A stretch of DNA of 64,000 bases from NCBI RefSeq assembly GCF_027359925.1, contig NZ_CP114767.1, positions 4,390,501 through 4,454,500 of the forward strand, written 5' to 3'. How positions within the stretch are numbered: position 1 is the stretch's first letter; every line of letters starts with the position of its first letter. This stretch comes from Hymenobacter canadensis. Lineage in GTDB: Bacteria; Bacteroidota; Bacteroidia; Cytophagales; Hymenobacteraceae. Both the position numbers and the translations under genes were made by a program. Positions 43,968 to 54,241 of this stretch are shown piece after piece. Below the pieces are notes generated by a model. The model saw nothing but the letters and a program-made list of their open reading frames with translations, did not search any database and was not told where the DNA came from.

Positions 43968-44603
43968 CTAGGCGTCAGGCGAGTCGGAAGTAGCTGGGGC
44001 GCTGTTGGCGCCGGTAGCGGCTGGCTTGGGTGCCGCGGCCGTGCGTGAACGGGTGGCTGCGGGCTTTGCTGCAGGTTTGGCAGCGGCGGGTTTGCTGGCG
44101 GCAGTTGGTTTCGTGGCCGGGGCTTTTGCGGCTGGCTGCGAGCGGGAAGCAGCTGGCTTGGCCGCCGACTTGGCCGCCGGGCGCGCGGCTGGTTTGGCCG
44201 CAGCGGCTGTAGTTGGGTCAGATTCGGTGGAGATGCTGTCGGAGGCGGCAGCGGTGCCGTTTTCGTGACGGCGAACTATCGTGTGCAGCGCCTGCTCAAA
44301 CAGGTGCTCCATGTCGGCGTCGAGGCGCTGGTTGGCATCTTTCACCACTTCCTGCAGCTTGGCTTTTGCTTCCTTGCGGATGCGCTTCACCACCTCGCTG
44401 ATGCGGCCATCCAGCTCCTTCTGCAGCTGCTTGGCCGCCGATTTCAGGGCCTTCTTCTGCGAGGCCTTCTTGCCGGAGCCGGTGTCAGAAAGGGCGCTGG
44501 AAGTGGCCTTGGCAGCTTTAGCGGCTTTGCGCTGGGTTTTTTCGGCCGGATCTTTTTCCTTCTTGACTTTTTTGGCAGGTTTCTCCTGGTCGGGGTTTTT
44601 CAT
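43968..44603 (-). CDS. Histone H1-like basic protein
   Basis: 211 residues. The N-terminal third is Lys/Glu-rich, the central part (about 50-115) is a coiled-coil (LQKELDGRISEVVKRIRKEAKAKL), and the C-terminal third (about 125-205) is a low-complexity tail with many KPAA and AAKP units, as in bacterial H1-like proteins. A nucleoid-binding role is likely but not proven. The tail repeats are slippage-prone. It lies divergent to metG. Confidence 0.8.
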   Translation of the reverse strand: MKNPDQEKPAKKVKKEKDPAEKTQRKAAKAAKATSSALSDTGSGKKASQKKALKSAAKQLQKELDGRISEVVKRIRKEAKAKLQEVVKDANQRLDADMEHLFEQALHTIVRRHENGTAAASDSISTESDPTTAAAAKPAARPAAKSAAKPAASRSQPAAKAPATKPTAASKPAAAKPAAKPAATRSRTAAAPKPAATGANSAPATSDSPDA

Positions 44604-44879
44604 GATTTGAAAGATTAGGGAGGGGGAGGTTGGTGGCCCGTAGTACGCAAAATGCCGCCGTCGGTATCCGAAATATAGAAGGATTAATAGGTAATGTTGC
44701 TGACCACATCATTCCGCTGCCTGGCGGCCGCCTTGCCATCAATCGGTTGCGGTAGTCTGGCGCTGGTATAGTTCAGGCAAACCAACCGGCGGCATTCCTC
44801 TTTATTCCTCGTTCCTTTGCACTCCCGTTGGCTTTCCGGCCGCGGTTTTCTCTTGCTTTAGTTGCTTTCTGCCCCCGAT

Positions 44880-46925
44880 ATGGCCTCTCTTCCCCAACGC
44901 TACACCGTTACGGCCGCGCTGCCCTACGCCAATGGCCCCGTGCACATCGGCCACCTAGCCGGCGTGTACCTGCCCGCCGACATCTACGTGCGCTACCTGC
45001 GCGCCCAGCAGCGCGACGTAAAATTCATCTGCGGCTCCGACGAGCACGGTGTGCCCATCACCATCCGGGCCCAGAAGGAGGGCGTCACGCCCCAGCAGGT
45101 AGTCGATAAATACCATGCCATCATCCGCGACTCGTTCCAGGATTTCGGCGTGTCGTTCGATATCTACTCGCGTACATCCAATGCCACCCACGCCGAGGTA
45201 GCCAGCGGCTTCTTCAAGAAGCTCTACGAGGAAGGCAAGTTCATCGAGCAGACTTCTGAGCAGTACTATGACGAGAAGGCCGACCAGTTTCTGGCCGACC
45301 GCTACATCGTGGGTACCTGCCCCAACTGCGGCAACGAAAACGCCTACGGCGACCAGTGCGAGAAGTGCGGCACCTCGCTCAGCCCCACCGAGCTCATCAA
45401 CCCGCGCTCCATGCTCTCGGGCAACCACCCCGTGCTGCGCGAAACCAAGCACTGGTACCTGCCCCTCGACCAATACGAGCCCTGGCTGCGCGAGTGGATT
45501 GTGGAAGGCCACAAGCAGGACTGGAAAGCCAACGTGTACGGCCAGTGCAAGAGCTGGATTGATCAGGGCCTGCACCCGCGCGCCGTTACTCGCGACCTGG
45601 ACTGGGGCGTGCCCGTGCCGGTGGCCGGGGCCGAGGGCAAGGTACTCTACGTGTGGTTTGATGCGCCCATCGGCTACATCTCGGCCACCAAGGACCTGCT
45701 GCCCAACACCTGGGAAACCTACTGGAAAGACCCCGAAACCAAGCTGGTGCACTTCATCGGCAAGGATAACATCGTGTTCCACTGCATCATCTTCCCCACG
45801 ATGCTCAAGGCCCACGGCGACTATATCCTGCCCGATAACGTGCCCGCCAACGAGTTCCTGAACCTGGAAGGCGACAAAATCAGCACGAGCCGCAACTGGG
45901 CCGTGTGGCTGCACGAGTACCTGCAGGATTTCCCCGGCCAGGCCGACGTGCTGCGCTACGTGCTCTGCGCCAACGCCCCCGAAACCAAGGACAACGACTT
46001 CACCTGGAAGGATTTCCAGGCCCGTAACAACAACGAGCTGGTGGCCAACCTCGGCAACTTCGTGAACCGGGCCGTGGTGCTCACCCACAAGTTCTTCGAA
46101 GGCAAAGTACCCGCCGCCGTGGGCTTCACCACCGAGGACGAGGACGTGCTGCGTCAGCTGCAGGAGTTCCCGGCCCGCATCGGCGAGTTGATTGACAACT
46201 ACCGCTTCCGCGACGCCCTGAACGAGCTGATGAACCTCTCGCGCCTCGGCAACAAGTACCTGGCCGACCAGGAGCCCTGGAAGCTCATCAAAACCGACGA
46301 GGCCCGCACTGGCACCGTGCTGCACGTGTCGCTGCAGCTGGCCGCCGCCCTGGTCACGCTGCTGGAGCCCTTCCTGCCCGAAGCCGCCGCCCGCCTGGGT
46401 GGCATGCTCAACACCGAGAAAGGCACCTGGCCCCAGGCCGGCCGCCCCGACGCGCTGCCTGCCGGCCACCAGCTGGCCGAAGCCGCGCTGCTGTTCACTA
46501 AAATCGAGGACGCCACCGTAGAAGCCCAGGTGCAGAAGCTGCTCGACACCAAGAAAGCCAACGAGCTGGCCGCCGCCGTATCCGCTCCCGCAAAAGAGGA
46601 TGTGAGCTTCGAGCAGTTCCAGCAGATGGACCTGCGTATCGGCACCATCGTAGCCGCTGAGAAGGTCGCCAAAACCAAAAAGCTGCTCAAGCTATCGGTT
46701 GACCTCGGTTTCGAGGAGCCCCGCACCATCGTCTCGGGCATTGCCGAGCACTTCCTGCCCGAGGCCCTTATCGGCCAGCAGGTGCAGGTGCTGCTCAACC
46801 TTGCCCCCCGCGAAATCAAGGGTATACAAAGCCAGGGCATGCTCCTGATGGCCGAAAACGCTGACGGCGTGCTTAGCCTGATGCAGCCCAGCAGCCCCGT
46901 ACGCCCCGGCAGTTCGGTAGCGTAG
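44880..46925 (+). CDS. metG: Methionyl-tRNA synthetase
   Basis: 681 residues from the ATG at 44880. Class I synthetase: HIGH at 22-25, zinc knuckle CPNCGNE...CEKCG (about 146-164), and the KMSKS equivalent K333-ISTSR. Anticodon domain in the middle. A C-terminal EMAP-II-like tRNA-binding domain starts near residue 575 ([19 protein letters not shown]). It charges tRNA-Met. Its TAG stop lies in the GTAG foot of a REP-like arm. Confidence 0.97.
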   Translation: MASLPQRYTVTAALPYANGPVHIGHLAGVYLPADIYVRYLRAQQRDVKFICGSDEHGVPITIRAQKEGVTPQQVVDKYHAIIRDSFQDFGVSFDIYSRTSNATHAEVASGFFKKLYEEGKFIEQTSEQYYDEKADQFLADRYIVGTCPNCGNENAYGDQCEKCGTSLSPTELINPRSMLSGNHPVLRETKHWYLPLDQYEPWLREWIVEGHKQDWKANVYGQCKSWIDQGLHPRAVTRDLDWGVPVPVAGAEGKVLYVWFDAPIGYISATKDLLPNTWETYWKDPETKLVHFIGKDNIVFHCIIFPTMLKAHGDYILPDNVPANEFLNLEGDKISTSRNWAVWLHEYLQDFPGQADVLRYVLCANAPETKDNDFTWKDFQARNNNELVANLGNFVNRAVVLTHKFFEGKVPAAVGFTTEDEDVLRQLQEFPARIGELIDNYRFRDALNELMNLSRLGNKYLADQEPWKLIKTDEARTGTVLHVSLQLAAALVTLLEPFLPEAAARLGGMLNTEKGTWPQAGRPDALPAGHQLAEAALLFTKIEDATVEAQVQKLLDTKKANELAAAVSAPAKEDVSFEQFQQMDLRIGTIVAAEKVAKTKKLLKLSVDLGFEEPRTIVSGIAEHFLPEALIGQQVQVLLNLAPREIKGIQSQGMLLMAENADGVLSLMQPSSPVRPGSSVA

Positions 46926-47064
46926 GAGCGCGTTGCACGCGCCCGGTGGTTGCGAGCCACAAACGTCGTTCTACAAGCAAAAAAGCCAGTTTCTACGCAT
47001 GTAGAAACTGGCTTTTTCCTGTTGGATAGCTAATGCCGGGCGGGCGCGTGCAACGCGCCCCTAC
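46922..47064. repeat. GTAG-GGGCGCG REP-like pair overlapping the metG and pth stops
   Basis: The arms begin GTAGGAGCGCGTTGCACGCG (46922) and, inverted, end at 47064. The hairpin is GGGCGCG-TTGCA-CGCGCCC. The TAG inside each GTAG is the stop of metG and of pth. Confidence 0.8.
46979..47017. terminator. Bidirectional terminator between metG and pth
   Basis: AGCCAGTTTCTAC and GTAGAAACTGGCT form a perfect 13-bp stem around GCAT with A and T runs on the two sides. Confidence 0.92.
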
Positions 47065-47627
47065 TTCACGTTCACCACGTTCATGGCGCGCTCCACGCCC
47101 ATTGCCCCGAAGGCCAGCACGGCTTCGGCAGCTTTTTCCAGGCGGCCTTCCAGGTCAATATTTTCATCCGCCGAGAACGGGCTGAGCACGTAATCCACCT
47201 GCCGGCCCTTCGAGAAACTGGAGTCGATGCCGAAGCGCAGGCGGGCGTATTCGTCGGAGCCCAGGGTTTCCTGGATGTGCTTGAGACCGTTCTGGCCGCC
47301 GGCCGAGCCTTTGGCTTTCAGCCGCAGCTTGCCAAAGGGCAAAGCCAGGTCGTCGGTGACGACCAACATCTGCTCTTTCGTAAGCTTGAGCGTGCTGAGC
47401 CAGTGGGCCGCTGCTTTGCCGCTTAGGTTCATGTAGGTGGTGGGCTTCACCAGCACGTAGGTGTGGCCTTTGTGCTTGATTTCGGTGGTGAAGGCGTGGC
47501 GGCCCAGCTGCCAGGGCGCGGCATCGTGCTTGCGGGCCAAGTAGTCGCCCACCATGAAGCCCACGTTGTGGCGCGTATTAGCGTATTCCGGCCCGATGTT
47601 GCCCAGGCACAGCACAAGAAACTTCAT
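47061..47627 (-). CDS. pth: Peptidyl-tRNA hydrolase
   Basis: 188 residues. Catalytic H20 in NTRHNVG, with the conserved N-x-x-K and DDLALPFGKLR...GGQNGLKH blocks. It frees stalled peptidyl-tRNA in the cytoplasm. It follows prs and rplY on the same strand, a common bacterial order, but the spacer to rplY contains a terminator, so it is probably transcribed separately. Confidence 0.96.
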   Translation of the reverse strand: MKFLVLCLGNIGPEYANTRHNVGFMVGDYLARKHDAAPWQLGRHAFTTEIKHKGHTYVLVKPTTYMNLSGKAAAHWLSTLKLTKEQMLVVTDDLALPFGKLRLKAKGSAGGQNGLKHIQETLGSDEYARLRFGIDSSFSKGRQVDYVLSPFSADENIDLEGRLEKAAEAVLAFGAMGVERAMNVVNVK

Positions 47628-47830
47628 ATCACGGATTTAGACGGATTCTTCGGATTTCACGGATGCAAGGTTGCGCGGCCGGCCCAGCGGGAGCCTGCTG
47701 GCTCGGCCGTGCAACGCACACAAAAAAAGCCGCCCTGCGAGCAGGACGGCTTTTTGGGTTGGAATGGCAGGTACGCCGCGTCGTCCACAAAATCCGTGAA
47801 ATCCGCTTACATCCGTGCCAATCCGTGATC
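47628..47830. repeat. ATCCGTGAAATCCG inverted repeats in the rplY-pth spacer
   Basis: Units of ACGGATTT and ATTTCACGGAT (47629-47666) recur inverted as AAATCCGTGAAATCC (47789-47829). They abut the pth start and rplY stop. Confidence 0.7.
47722..47755 (-). terminator. Terminator of rplY
   Basis: GCCGCCCTGC and GCAGGACGGC pair with one mismatch. The A7 run at 47722-47728 is the minus-strand T run. Confidence 0.85.
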
Positions 47831-47831
47831 C

Positions 47832-48404
47832 TTATTTGTCGGCCGACATCTGGCCTTTCAGCGCACGTGGGATAGCCACGGTAGCAATCGGCGCCTGCTC
47901 GTTGGTCAGGATGGTGTAGTTGTTAGGGACTACTTTGTTCACCTTGATCGACTTGCCGAGAGCCAGCTCCGAAATGTCCACTTCTACGTATTCGGGCAGG
48001 TTTTCGGGGGTAGCACGCACTTTGATTTTGCGCAGCTTGCTCACCAGTTTGCCACCGGCCAGCACGCCTGGCGAAACGCCTACATACTTTACTGGAACGT
48101 CCATCTTCACTTCTTTGCCTTCCTGCAGCTCCAGGAAGTCAACGTGCAGCAGCATTTCGTTCACGGGGTGGAACTGAGCATCCTGCACGATGGCGCTGTA
48201 GTGCGTGCCTTCCACGTTCAGGTCCACGATGTGAACTTCGGGCGTGTACAGCAATTCGCGGAAGAGGATAGCGGGGGCGGAGAAGTGAACCTGCTCTGCA
48301 CCACCGTACAGTACGCATGGTACGTACGATTCCAGGCGGATAGCCTTGGCGTCCTTCTTACCGAGATTCGCTCTTTTAAACCCTACAATCTCGAGGCTTT
48401 TCAT
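47832..48404 (-). CDS. rplY: Ribosomal protein bL25 (Ctc form)
   Basis: 190 residues, the long Ctc form of bL25 with an extra C-terminal TL5-like domain. It starts MKSLEIVGFKRANLGKKDAK and binds 5S rRNA. Its -7 box is at 48457-48464. It sits between prs and pth, a usual order. The prs-rplY spacer holds a family C repeat pair. Confidence 0.95.
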   Translation of the reverse strand: MKSLEIVGFKRANLGKKDAKAIRLESYVPCVLYGGAEQVHFSAPAILFRELLYTPEVHIVDLNVEGTHYSAIVQDAQFHPVNEMLLHVDFLELQEGKEVKMDVPVKYVGVSPGVLAGGKLVSKLRKIKVRATPENLPEYVEVDISELALGKSIKVNKVVPNNYTILTNEQAPIATVAIPRALKGQMSADK

Positions 48405-48456
48405 AAAAGTGTGCTTTTGAGGAAAAAACGCTTACCCAAAGCAGGCAAACGGGCCG

Positions 48457-48464
48457 CAAAGATA
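48457..48464 (-). promoter_or_regulatory. -7 box of rplY
   Basis: TATCTTTG on the minus strand, 53 nt before the start codon. No -33 element is clear. Confidence 0.4.
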
Positions 48465-48504
48465 AGCGGATAGTTTGGGAAATGGTTGTGGTTTCGCAAA
48501 CAAT

Positions 48505-48607
48505 TGTCATCCTGAGCGGAGCGAAGGACCTTATCACGCAAGAACGATTGGCGTGCCAACGACTTGTAGTGGCGTGATAAGATCCTTCGCTCTGCTCAGG
48601 ATGACAG
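48505..48607. repeat. REP-like inverted pair, family C, between prs and rplY
   Basis: Arms 48505-48539 and 48572-48607 carry ATCCTGAGC...AGGA(C/T) and differ at single positions, with a 32-nt spacer. Confidence 0.8.
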
Positions 48608-48619
48608 AAGAGACGTTCC

Positions 48620-49549
48620 CTACACGAACAACGAGCTAATCGACTCGTGCGACACGACATTGTGGATGGCCTGCGCAAACAGCTGCGCCAAGGAAATTAC
48701 CTTGATTTTGGGGTTCTCCTGCTTCAGCGGAATCGTGTCGGTGATGACCAGTTCCTCCAGCGCCGAGTTCAGAATCCGCTCGTGGGCCGGGCCCGACAGT
48801 ACGCCGTGCGTAATTACGGCCCGTACCGATTTGGCGCCGCGCTCCATCAGCAGCTCGGCAGCCTTGCAGATGGTGCCGGCCGTATCAACGATGTCATCCA
48901 CGAGCACCACGTTCATGCCGGTTACGTCGCCGATTACCTGCATCGAGGCAATTTCGTTGGCCCGCAGACGCATCTTGTCACAGACTACGATTTCGGCCCC
49001 GAACTTCTTGGCGAAGCCACGGGTGCGCACCACGCCGCCCACGTCGGGCGAGGCGAAGATGAGGTTTTCGAGGTTGAGCGACTTTATATAAGGGGCCGTG
49101 ACGGTGGCGCCGTCCAGATGATCGACGGGAATATCGAAGAAGCCCTGAATCTGGCCGGCGTGCAGGTCGCAGGTCATCAGACGGTCGGTGCCCACGCTTT
49201 GCACGAAGTCGGCCACCACTTTGGCGCCGATGCTTACGCGGGGCTTGTCTTTGCGGTCCTGGCGGGCGTAGCCGTAGTAGGGCATCACCACGGTAACGGA
49301 GGCGGCGGAGGCGCGCTTGGCGGCGTCTACCATCAGCATCAGCTCCATCAGGTTTTCGGCGGGCGGGTTAGTGCTCTGAATCAGGAACACGGCGCAGCCC
49401 CGGATGCTTTCATTGAAGCTCGGCCCCAGCTCCGTATCAGCGAAGCGCTGAATGCTCAGGTCGCCGAGCGGCTGGCCGAAAGCTTCGGCAATTTTCAAAC
49501 CCAGTTCGTGGGAGGCGTTGCCCGCGAATATTTTTACCTGCTGTGACAT
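48620..49549 (-). CDS. prs: Ribose-phosphate pyrophosphokinase
   Basis: 309 residues from the ATG at 49549. Makes PRPP from ribose 5-phosphate and ATP for nucleotide, His and Trp synthesis. Motifs: flexible-loop region DRKDKPRV, DLHAGQIQGFFD and the PRPP-binding VVLVDDIVDTAGTI. Standard length. Next genes are rplY and pth. tRNA-Gln lies upstream on the same strand but has its own terminator. Confidence 0.96.
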   Translation of the reverse strand: MSQQVKIFAGNASHELGLKIAEAFGQPLGDLSIQRFADTELGPSFNESIRGCAVFLIQSTNPPAENLMELMLMVDAAKRASAASVTVVMPYYGYARQDRKDKPRVSIGAKVVADFVQSVGTDRLMTCDLHAGQIQGFFDIPVDHLDGATVTAPYIKSLNLENLIFASPDVGGVVRTRGFAKKFGAEIVVCDKMRLRANEIASMQVIGDVTGMNVVLVDDIVDTAGTICKAAELLMERGAKSVRAVITHGVLSGPAHERILNSALEELVITDTIPLKQENPKIKVISLAQLFAQAIHNVVSHESISSLFV

Positions 49550-49587
49550 GGGGTACTTGAAAAGAAGGGAAAGGTGAAAAACGCCTG

Positions 49588-49667
49588 TCATTCCGAGCGA
49601 AGCGAGGAATCCGGGAAAAGTTGGTCAACAACGATGACTCAGATTACGTGCTATGCCCGGAATGGCA
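49588..49667. repeat. REP-like repeat, ATTCC/GGAAT subfamily
   Basis: ATTCCGAGCGAAGCGAGGAAT at 49590-49610 forms one arm. A short inverse CCCGGAATGGCAG lies at 49657-49669. Confidence 0.6.
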
Positions 49668-49674
49668 GAAACTG

Positions 49675-49726
49675 AAAAAGCGAAAGGCGCCGACTCTTCC
49701 GGGGAGGAAGAATCAGCGCCTTTCGC
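49675..49726 (-). terminator. Terminator of tRNA-Gln
   Basis: GCGAAAGGCGC and GCGCCTTTCGC form a perfect 11-bp stem; a CTTCC/GGAAG hairpin is nested in the loop. The A5 run at 49675-49679 is the minus-strand T run. Confidence 0.85.
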
Positions 49727-49740
49727 GTTGGGTTAGTCGG

Positions 49741-49814
49741 TTGTCCGACCAGGGCTCGAACCTGGACTTTCTTGAATCAAAATCAAGCGTGTTGCCAGTT
49801 ACACCATCGGACAA
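49741..49814 (-). tRNA. tRNA-Gln (UUG)
   Basis: 74 nt. The acceptor stem TTGTCCG/CGGACAA pairs fully. The anticodon arm CTTGA-TTTTGAT-TCAAG places TTG at 34-36, reading CAA. The T arm CCAGG-TTCGAGC-CCTGG is canonical. CCA is not encoded. A perfect promoter lies upstream and a terminator follows. Confidence 0.95.
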
Positions 49815-49855
49815 TTTCCCATCCGTTTCCGTTGCCGGTGTGCCGTTTGGGTTTG

Positions 49856-49886
49856 CAAATGTAGTACGGCTTTTTTTCAAGGCAAA
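49856..49886 (-). promoter_or_regulatory. Promoter of tRNA-Gln
   Basis: TTTG (49886-49883), a 19-nt spacer, then TACATTTG (49863-49856): an exact match to the Bacteroidota primary-sigma consensus TTTG-N19-TANNTTTG, 41 nt before the tRNA. Confidence 0.8.
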
Positions 49887-50018
49887 CTTTCGGTGGAAAA
49901 TTTTTTCAGAAAATTTGGCCTCAGTAGCGTGTAAAAGGCGTTTTGAGGGCTGTGAGTGCCTGATTTTCAGGGTTGGAGGCGTCGGATCAGCGCCGTTAAA
50001 TTTCTCGAAAAAACCTGC

Positions 50019-50050
50019 TTTGGCAAAGCGGGTATTAAGCCGTAGTTTTG
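50019..50050 (+). promoter_or_regulatory. Promoter of atpD-atpC
   Basis: TTTG at 50019-50022, a 20-nt spacer, then TAGTTTTG at 50043-50050. It lies 40 nt before atpD. Confidence 0.7.
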
Positions 50051-50084
50051 CGGCCTGAAACGTTGCATCCCACTCCATACATAA

Positions 50085-51596
<1,512 letters not shown>

Positions 51597-51614
51597 TCGT
51601 CAGAACGTCAAGCG

Positions 51615-51708
51615 GAACGTCATGCTGAGCTTGTCGAAGCATCTCTACCGCGCAAGTATTTAATTACTGCTGCGGTAGAGATGCTTCGACAAGCTCAGCA
51701 TGACGTTC
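51615..51708. repeat. 37-bp perfect inverted pair, family B, inside the atpDC operon
   Basis: Arms 51615-51651 and 51672-51708 are exact reverse complements with a 20-nt spacer. Each arm contains GTAGAGATGCTTCGACAAGC and the stem ATGCT/AGCAT. Confidence 0.9.
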
Positions 51709-51735
51709 TTTTTTAGCCTGATAATTCCATACATC

Positions 51736-51975
51736 ATGCATTTAGAAATCATCACCCCCGACCGCAAGGTTTTTGAAGGCGAGGTTACGTCGGCGCAGTT
51801 TCCGGGTACCGATGGCCTGTTCGAGGTTCTCAACAACCACGCCCCGCTGATTTCGGCCCTGAAAGCCGGCAACGTGGTGCTGAACGGCGGCGCTACTACT
51901 TTCCGCATCGACGGTGGGGTGGTAGAGGTGCTGCGCAACAACGTAATCGTGCTGGCAGAAGGCGCTTCGGCGTAA
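51736..51975 (+). CDS. atpC: F1 ATP synthase epsilon subunit (short form)
   Basis: 79 residues from the ATG at 51736. Only the N-terminal beta sandwich is present (LEIITPDRKVFEGEV...FPGTDGLFEVLNNHAPLISAL). The C-terminal two-helix inhibitory domain is absent, the form I recall as usual in Bacteroidota. It couples gamma to the c-ring. It is separated from atpD by 139 nt filled with the palindromic pair, and a terminator follows. Confidence 0.95.
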   Translation: MHLEIITPDRKVFEGEVTSAQFPGTDGLFEVLNNHAPLISALKAGNVVLNGGATTFRIDGGVVEVLRNNVIVLAEGASA

Positions 51976-51998
51976 GCGCGGCCCGAAGCAGTTTCAGC

Positions 51999-52032
51999 AA
52001 AGCCCCGTACCTGCCAGCAGGTGCGGGGCTTT
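51999..52032 (+). terminator. Terminator of atpDC
   Basis: AAAGCCCCG-TACCTG and CAGGTG-CGGGGCTTT form a nearly perfect stem 24 nt after the atpC stop. Confidence 0.85.
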
Positions 52033-52070
52033 GTGCGTCTGGTAGGGGAGGAGGCTGGGGTAGAAATTAT

Positions 52071-53027
52071 GTGGCTTCGCTAACCGGGAAATCTGCCACG
52101 GCGCGTAGCTTGCGCCACTCTTTTTACGCTCTGCCAGCTACTGTGCGCGCTATTCTACCCCTGATGGGTTTGCTGCTTGCGGCGGCCCCGGTTGTTGCCC
52201 AAACCTTTCCCATTGACTACCGGCGGGCCGCGCAGGCCCAGGATACCGCCAAGCAGCGGCGGGTGCTGGAGGCCTGGCAGCTGAAAGAGCCCAACAACCC
52301 CGACCGGTACGTGGCCCAGTTCAACTACCTGCTGCGCAAGTCCTGCCGTGTAGTGGTGAGCACGTCCCCGGCTGCCGGGCGGGGCGTGGCGCTGCAGAAG
52401 CAGGATGGCAGTGCCGCCGGCTCTCTCAACGAGGGCTACGAGCCGCGCCTGCTGGAGGCCGCCCGCAACACGCTGCGCGAAGGCATACGGCTGGCCCCGG
52501 ACCGGCTGGATATGCGGTTTGGGCTGGCCAAGACTTACGAGATGACCCACGAGCCGGCGCCGGAAGTGCAGGTGCTGCGCGAGGCCCTGGCTGCGCGCAA
52601 AGCCAGCGGCCAGCCGTGGCGCTGGCAGGAAGGCAAACCTTTGCCGGGGCCGGAAGCAGTTTTTCTGCCCGAAAATCTGGAAGAATACATGTTGCCCTAC
52701 TGGCAGGCCGACACGCCCGAAGACGCCGAGGTAGCGCGGCAGCTGGCGGAGCTCGTCAGCGAGTATTACCCGGAAAGCTCCCTCGGTCCTTTCAACCTAG
52801 CCATGTACCACAGCCTGCATGGGCAGGAGGACAAGGCTTACGCGCTGTATCAGCGGGCCAATGCCAGCAAACCCAACGACTGGCAGACGCTGGCCAACCT
52901 CACCCGTCTGGCCATCAACCTCAACCACAAAACCGAAGCTCAGCAGTACCTGGCGGCGCTGCAGAAGCTGCCGGCGGGGCGGCCGGCTGCTGCTCAGCTG
53001 GGCAAGGAGGTGCGGCAGATGAAATAG
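52071..53027 (+). CDS. Periplasmic TPR-type protein
   Basis: 318 residues if started at the GTG at 52071; internal starts such as the TTG that gives MRHSFYALPA or the ATG at 52164 are also possible. A signal peptide ends near PVVAQ. The mature part is helical with degenerate TPR-like units (APDRLDMRFGLAKTYEM, PESSLGPFNLAMYHS). No enzyme motif. It stands between the atpC terminator and a PLP enzyme gene. Function unknown. Confidence 0.75.
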   Translation: MASLTGKSATARSLRHSFYALPATVRAILPLMGLLLAAAPVVAQTFPIDYRRAAQAQDTAKQRRVLEAWQLKEPNNPDRYVAQFNYLLRKSCRVVVSTSPAAGRGVALQKQDGSAAGSLNEGYEPRLLEAARNTLREGIRLAPDRLDMRFGLAKTYEMTHEPAPEVQVLREALAARKASGQPWRWQEGKPLPGPEAVFLPENLEEYMLPYWQADTPEDAEVARQLAELVSEYYPESSLGPFNLAMYHSLHGQEDKAYALYQRANASKPNDWQTLANLTRLAINLNHKTEAQQYLAALQKLPAGRPAAAQLGKEVRQMK

Positions 53028-53101
53028 TGCCCGGCTGCAACCAGCGCCGTACTTTGCCGTTGTTTTGCCCCGCGCCCAATTTTCCGCCCACTCTCCCGCC
53101 C

Positions 53102-54241
53102 ATGCACATCCACCCCAAAATCACCCCGATTTACCAGACCTCCGTCTTCAAGTTTGAAGACCTCAACGAGCTGGAGCTGTACTTCGGGGAGCCCGGCAGC
53201 CGCTACCTGTACTCGCGCAACGGCAACCCCAACTCCGACGAGCTGGCCGAGGCCGTGACGCACCTGGAAGGCGGCGCCGGGGCGGTGGCCACGGGCTCGG
53301 GTATGGCGGCCATCTTCGCGGCTCTGATGACCTACTGTACGGCCGGCGACCATGTACTGTGTGCGGCCGACATCTACGGCGGCTCGGCCGCGCTGCTCAA
53401 CCAGGAGCTGGACCGGCTGGGCATTGCCGTCAGCTACGTGCCTTTCGACGACCTGACCACCAATCTGGCCACGTACACACAGCCCCGCACCCGGCTGCTG
53501 CTTTGCGAAACCATCAGCAACCCGCTGTTGCGCGTGGTGGATCTGCGTGCCGCGGCCGCGGCCGCCCATGCGCTGGGTTTGAAGCTGGTGGTGGACAATA
53601 CGTTTGCCTCGCCGGTGCTTACGCAGCCCTTTGGGTACGGCGCCGACCTGGTGATGCACAGCGTTACGAAGTATCTGGCGGGCCACTCCGACGTGACGGC
53701 CGGGGTGGTAGTGGCGCGCACTCCTGAGGATGCCGCCCGCCTGCGGCAAATCGGGACGCTGTTTGGGCTCACGCTGAGCCCCATGGAAAGCTGGCTGGCC
53801 GTGCGTGGTATCAAGACGCTGCGGCTGCGGATGGAAGCGCACAGCCGCAATGCCCAGGCCGTAGCCGAGCTGCTGGCGCAGCATCCGGCGGTGCAGGAGG
53901 TGTTTTATCCGGGGCTGGCGCAGCACCCGCAGCAGGCGTTGGCGCGGGAGCAGGGGGCGGGCCGATTCGGGGGCATGGTTTCGTTCCGGCTGCTGGACGA
54001 CAGCACCGACGCCGTGAGCCGCTTCATGCGGGCCAGCCAGCGGTTCCCGTTCGCACCGTCCTTGGCCGGCGTCGACTCGTCGCTGTCGTATCCGGCGGGC
54101 ACCTCGCACCGGGCACTTACCGAACAGCAGCGGCAGGAGCTGGGCATTACGGCTGGTTTGGTGCGCCTGAGCGTGGGCATCGAGCCCGTGGAAGAACTGC
54201 TGGTCGACCTGCATCAGGCGCTGGAAGCTACGGTAGTTTAA
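53102..54241 (+). CDS. Cys/Met-metabolism PLP enzyme (gamma-lyase or gamma-synthase type)
   Basis: 379 residues from the ATG at 53102. Fold-type I Cys/Met PLP enzyme: YSRNGNPNSDELAEAVTHLEGG, the cofactor-stacking region near SGMAAIFAAL, D in VVDNTFASP, and PLP lysine K190 in HSVTKYLAGHSD. It could be cystathionine gamma-synthase, cystathionine gamma-lyase or methionine gamma-lyase; sequence alone does not decide. Cysteine or methionine metabolism is the likely pathway. The preceding TPR gene is 75 nt away. A TACTTTG-like box lies about 40 nt upstream. Confidence 0.85.
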   Translation: MHIHPKITPIYQTSVFKFEDLNELELYFGEPGSRYLYSRNGNPNSDELAEAVTHLEGGAGAVATGSGMAAIFAALMTYCTAGDHVLCAADIYGGSAALLNQELDRLGIAVSYVPFDDLTTNLATYTQPRTRLLLCETISNPLLRVVDLRAAAAAAHALGLKLVVDNTFASPVLTQPFGYGADLVMHSVTKYLAGHSDVTAGVVVARTPEDAARLRQIGTLFGLTLSPMESWLAVRGIKTLRLRMEAHSRNAQAVAELLAQHPAVQEVFYPGLAQHPQQALAREQGAGRFGGMVSFRLLDDSTDAVSRFMRASQRFPFAPSLAGVDSSLSYPAGTSHRALTEQQRQELGITAGLVRLSVGIEPVEELLVDLHQALEATVV

